In this document: positions 4,594 through 6,144 of the stretch, piece after piece
Layout: each line of letters begins with the position of its first letter
How positions within the stretch are numbered: position 1 is the stretch's first letter
Notes under the pieces: model-generated
The model's database searches: none
What the model was told of the DNA's origin: nothing
The model's input: the letters and a program-made list of their open reading frames with translations, nothing else
Made by a program: the position numbers and the translations under genes
Assembly: GCA_009691645.1 (NCBI GenBank)
Contig: SIAT01000110.1
Location: 1 to 6,144 of the forward strand
Reading direction: 5' to 3'
Origin: Pedosphaera sp.
GTDB taxonomy: Bacteria > Verrucomicrobiota > Verrucomicrobiia > Limisphaerales > SIAT01
DNA length: 6,144 bases

Positions 4594-5943
4594 ATGAATC
4601 ACCCCATCGCCACCCTCGCTCTCACGCTCAGCCTCGCCGCCGCCGTTCACGCCGAAAACTGGCCCAACTGGCGCGGGCCGTCCTTCAATGGCGCGACGGA
4701 TGAGAAGGGTTTGCCCGCCACGTTCAGCAAGACCGAGAACGTGAAATGGACCGCTACGCTCCCGGGAGCTTCGGCCGCCACGCCGGCCATCTGGGGCGAC
4801 CGAGTTTTCATCAGCTCGGTGGATGCGCAGGCCGGCACGCTCATCGCGATCTGCCTCGATCGAAAAACTGGCCGCGAGCTTTGGCGCAAGGACGTCGGCG
4901 TCGGCCTCAAGCAGGATGACCGCAGCAATTTCGCCTCGCCCTCGCCCGTCACCGACGGCCAGCACGTCTGGTTTTTCTACGGCAACGGCGACCTCGCCTG
5001 CTTCACTGCGGACGGCGCCAAGCAGTGGGCTCGCAATCTCCAGACCGATCACGGCAAGTTCGCCTTTCTCTGGACCTTCTCCAGCAGCCCGCTCCTCCAC
5101 GACGGCCGGTTGATTCTACAAGTCCTCCAGCGCGACACGCCGGTGAGCCGCGCCAACCCGCTCGCCGCCACGGCCACCGATAAGCCGGCGGATTCCTTCC
5201 TGCTCGCGCTCGATCCCGCGACCGGCAAGCAACTCTGGAAGACCAGCCGACCCTCCGACGCGCGCGTCGAATCGCGCGAAGCCTTCAGCACGCCGGTCCC
5301 TTTCGCGCACAATGGCCGCAAGGAATTGCTCGTCACCGGCGGCGATTGCATCAGCGGCCACGACCCCGTCACCGGCAAGGAACTCTGGCGCAGCGCCTCG
5401 TGGAACGAGCAGAAGATCACCCACTGGCGCCTCGTCCCCTCGCCCGTGGCCGGCGACGGCGTCGTGCTCGCCTGCGCGCCGAAGAACGAGCCGATCTTCG
5501 CTTTCAAGGGGGGTTCTGCGGGCAAGATCGAGATCGCCAACGCCACCTGGCGCAGCGAACCGCGCGGCAAAGAGAGCGCGACGCTGGATCTGACTAGCGA
5601 CGTGCCCACGCCGCTTTTCTACGAGGGCAAATTCTACGTGGTGAACGGCGGTAAAAAGAAACTGCTCTGCGTCGAGCCGAAGACCGGCAAGGTTCTCTGG
5701 AGCGGCGATCTCGGCGGCAAAGCCGTCTTCGAAGCCTCGCCGACCGCGGCGGACGGCAAGATTTACGTGATGAACCACAAGGGCGAAGTCTTCGTGGCCG
5801 CGGCCGGCGGCGATAACTTCAAGCTGCTCCACAGCGCGGTGATGGGCGATGACGCCGACAAGGATCTCCGCTCCGGCGTCGCCATCGCGCAGGGCAATCT
5901 CTTCATCCGCACCGGCAGCAAGCTCTACTGCGTGGGGAAGTGA
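4594..5943 (+). CDS. Secreted PQQ-like beta-propeller repeat protein
   Basis: The protein has 449 residues. Residues 1-20 form a Sec signal (cut after the Ala of AAAVHA) and the mature protein begins ENWPNWRGPSFNG, a start typical of secreted 'PQQ-binding-like' propellers in Verrucomicrobiota and Planctomycetes. Blade signatures recur: DRKTGRELWR (89-98), DGAKQWA (140-146), DPATGKQLWK (207-216), DPVTGKELWR (257-266) and EPKTGKVLWS (351-360). Less regular strands between them make a seven- or eight-bladed propeller plausible. The family includes BamB and quinoprotein dehydrogenases. Here there is no cytochrome c CxxCH motif, and I saw no adjacent disulphide Cys pair as in methanol-type dehydrogenases, so real PQQ binding is doubtful and a scaffold role is at least as likely. 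No Shine-Dalgarno is seen. It follows the DUF6807 gene by 157 bases across a palindrome and may share its condition of use. Confidence 0.88.
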   Translation: MNHPIATLALTLSLAAAVHAENWPNWRGPSFNGATDEKGLPATFSKTENVKWTATLPGASAATPAIWGDRVFISSVDAQAGTLIAICLDRKTGRELWRKDVGVGLKQDDRSNFASPSPVTDGQHVWFFYGNGDLACFTADGAKQWARNLQTDHGKFAFLWTFSSSPLLHDGRLILQVLQRDTPVSRANPLAATATDKPADSFLLALDPATGKQLWKTSRPSDARVESREAFSTPVPFAHNGRKELLVTGGDCISGHDPVTGKELWRSASWNEQKITHWRLVPSPVAGDGVVLACAPKNEPIFAFKGGSAGKIEIANATWRSEPRGKESATLDLTSDVPTPLFYEGKFYVVNGGKKKLLCVEPKTGKVLWSGDLGGKAVFEASPTAADGKIYVMNHKGEVFVAAAGGDNFKLLHSAVMGDDADKDLRSGVAIAQGNLFIRTGSKLYCVGK

Positions 5944-5983
5944 ACGGCTTGTCGGCGCGCGCGCAAGCTGCTTCAATCGCGCC

Positions 5984-6144
5984 GTGCCGTTGCCGCATCA
6001 AATCGCCACGCTCCTCTACTGCTTCAACGAAGCGGGCGAGGTGCTGCTGCTTGAACGCACGCGCGAGCCGAACCGCGGATTCTGGAGCCCGCCCGGCGGC
6101 AAGCTCCACACCCATGAAGGCGAATCCCCCTACGCCTGCGCCTG
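5984..6144 (+). CDS. NUDIX hydrolase, N-terminal part (gene runs off the window edge)
   Basis: Fifty-three residues are visible before the edge. After a GTG start the protein reads MPLPHQIATLLYCFNEAGEV and then LLLERTREPNRGFWSPPGGK. The next part, LHTHEGESPYACA, is the first half of a Nudix box. The spacing is the form G-x7-E-x7-RE, with Gly39 and Glu47, two residues longer than the classic G-x5-E-x7-RE. This fits nucleotide-cleaning MutT-like NUDIX proteins with a GGKL...GESPYxCA pattern. The metal-binding REUxEE part lies beyond the window, so activity cannot be judged. There is no signal peptide; it should be cytosolic and hydrolyse a nucleoside diphosphate derivative such as an oxidised dNTP. 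GTG 5984 was preferred over TTG 5990 (in frame) by fit; no Shine-Dalgarno supports either. It lies 40 bases after the beta-propeller gene in the same direction, so co-transcription is possible although the functions look unrelated. Confidence 0.85.
   Translation, partial: MPLPHQIATLLYCFNEAGEVLLLERTREPNRGFWSPPGGKLHTHEGESPYACA

Noticed and set aside
4318..5976. Long minus-strand ORFs opposite the beta-propeller gene (4318-5100 and 5116-5976)
   Set aside because: They mirror a gene with clear signal peptide and propeller repeats, show no recognisable motifs, and have the Arg/Gly/Glu/Ala bias of antisense GC-rich frames.

Overview
This 6.1 kb window is GC-rich and looks like chromosomal DNA from a member of the Verrucomicrobiota, possibly the Pedosphaera/Limisphaerales side. 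That is an inference from protein style. There is a prepilin-type protein with the NLKQIG...YANDN pattern common in that phylum, a DUF5069-like protein, a DUF6807 (PmoA-like) secreted protein, a secreted PQQ-repeat beta-propeller, and Shine-Dalgarno motifs missing from most gene starts.

Left part (1-2016). A type IV prepilin-like gene runs leftwards off the window edge. A 313-base divergent spacer with small repeats and hairpins follows, then a rightward gene for a probable lipoprotein metzincin zinc protease. Next is a small glycine-rich lipoprotein gene whose reading frame is broken in two places. It lies in a stretch of visibly lower GC, bounded by two copies of a 15-base exact repeat (1391-1405 and 1986-2000).

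Middle part (2017-3340). A leftward gene encodes a secreted protein of unknown function and carries the only clear Shine-Dalgarno in the window. Divergent from it is a compact cytosolic DUF5069-family gene with a convincing intrinsic terminator.

Right part (3411-6144). Three genes point rightwards: a secreted DUF6807 protein, a secreted PQQ-like beta-propeller and the beginning of a NUDIX hydrolase. The first two are separated by a degenerate palindrome and need not form one operon. The beta-propeller and the NUDIX gene are only 40 bases apart and may be co-transcribed.

Five of the seven intact or partial genes start with an export signal (prepilin, lipoprotein or Sec type), so the window is dominated by cell-envelope or secreted functions. 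I see no CRISPR array, tRNA, rRNA, transposase or defence system, and no convincing new multi-gene system. The items most worth a second look are the twice-frameshifted lipoprotein, the repeat pair around it and the repeat-rich spacer at 326-638.
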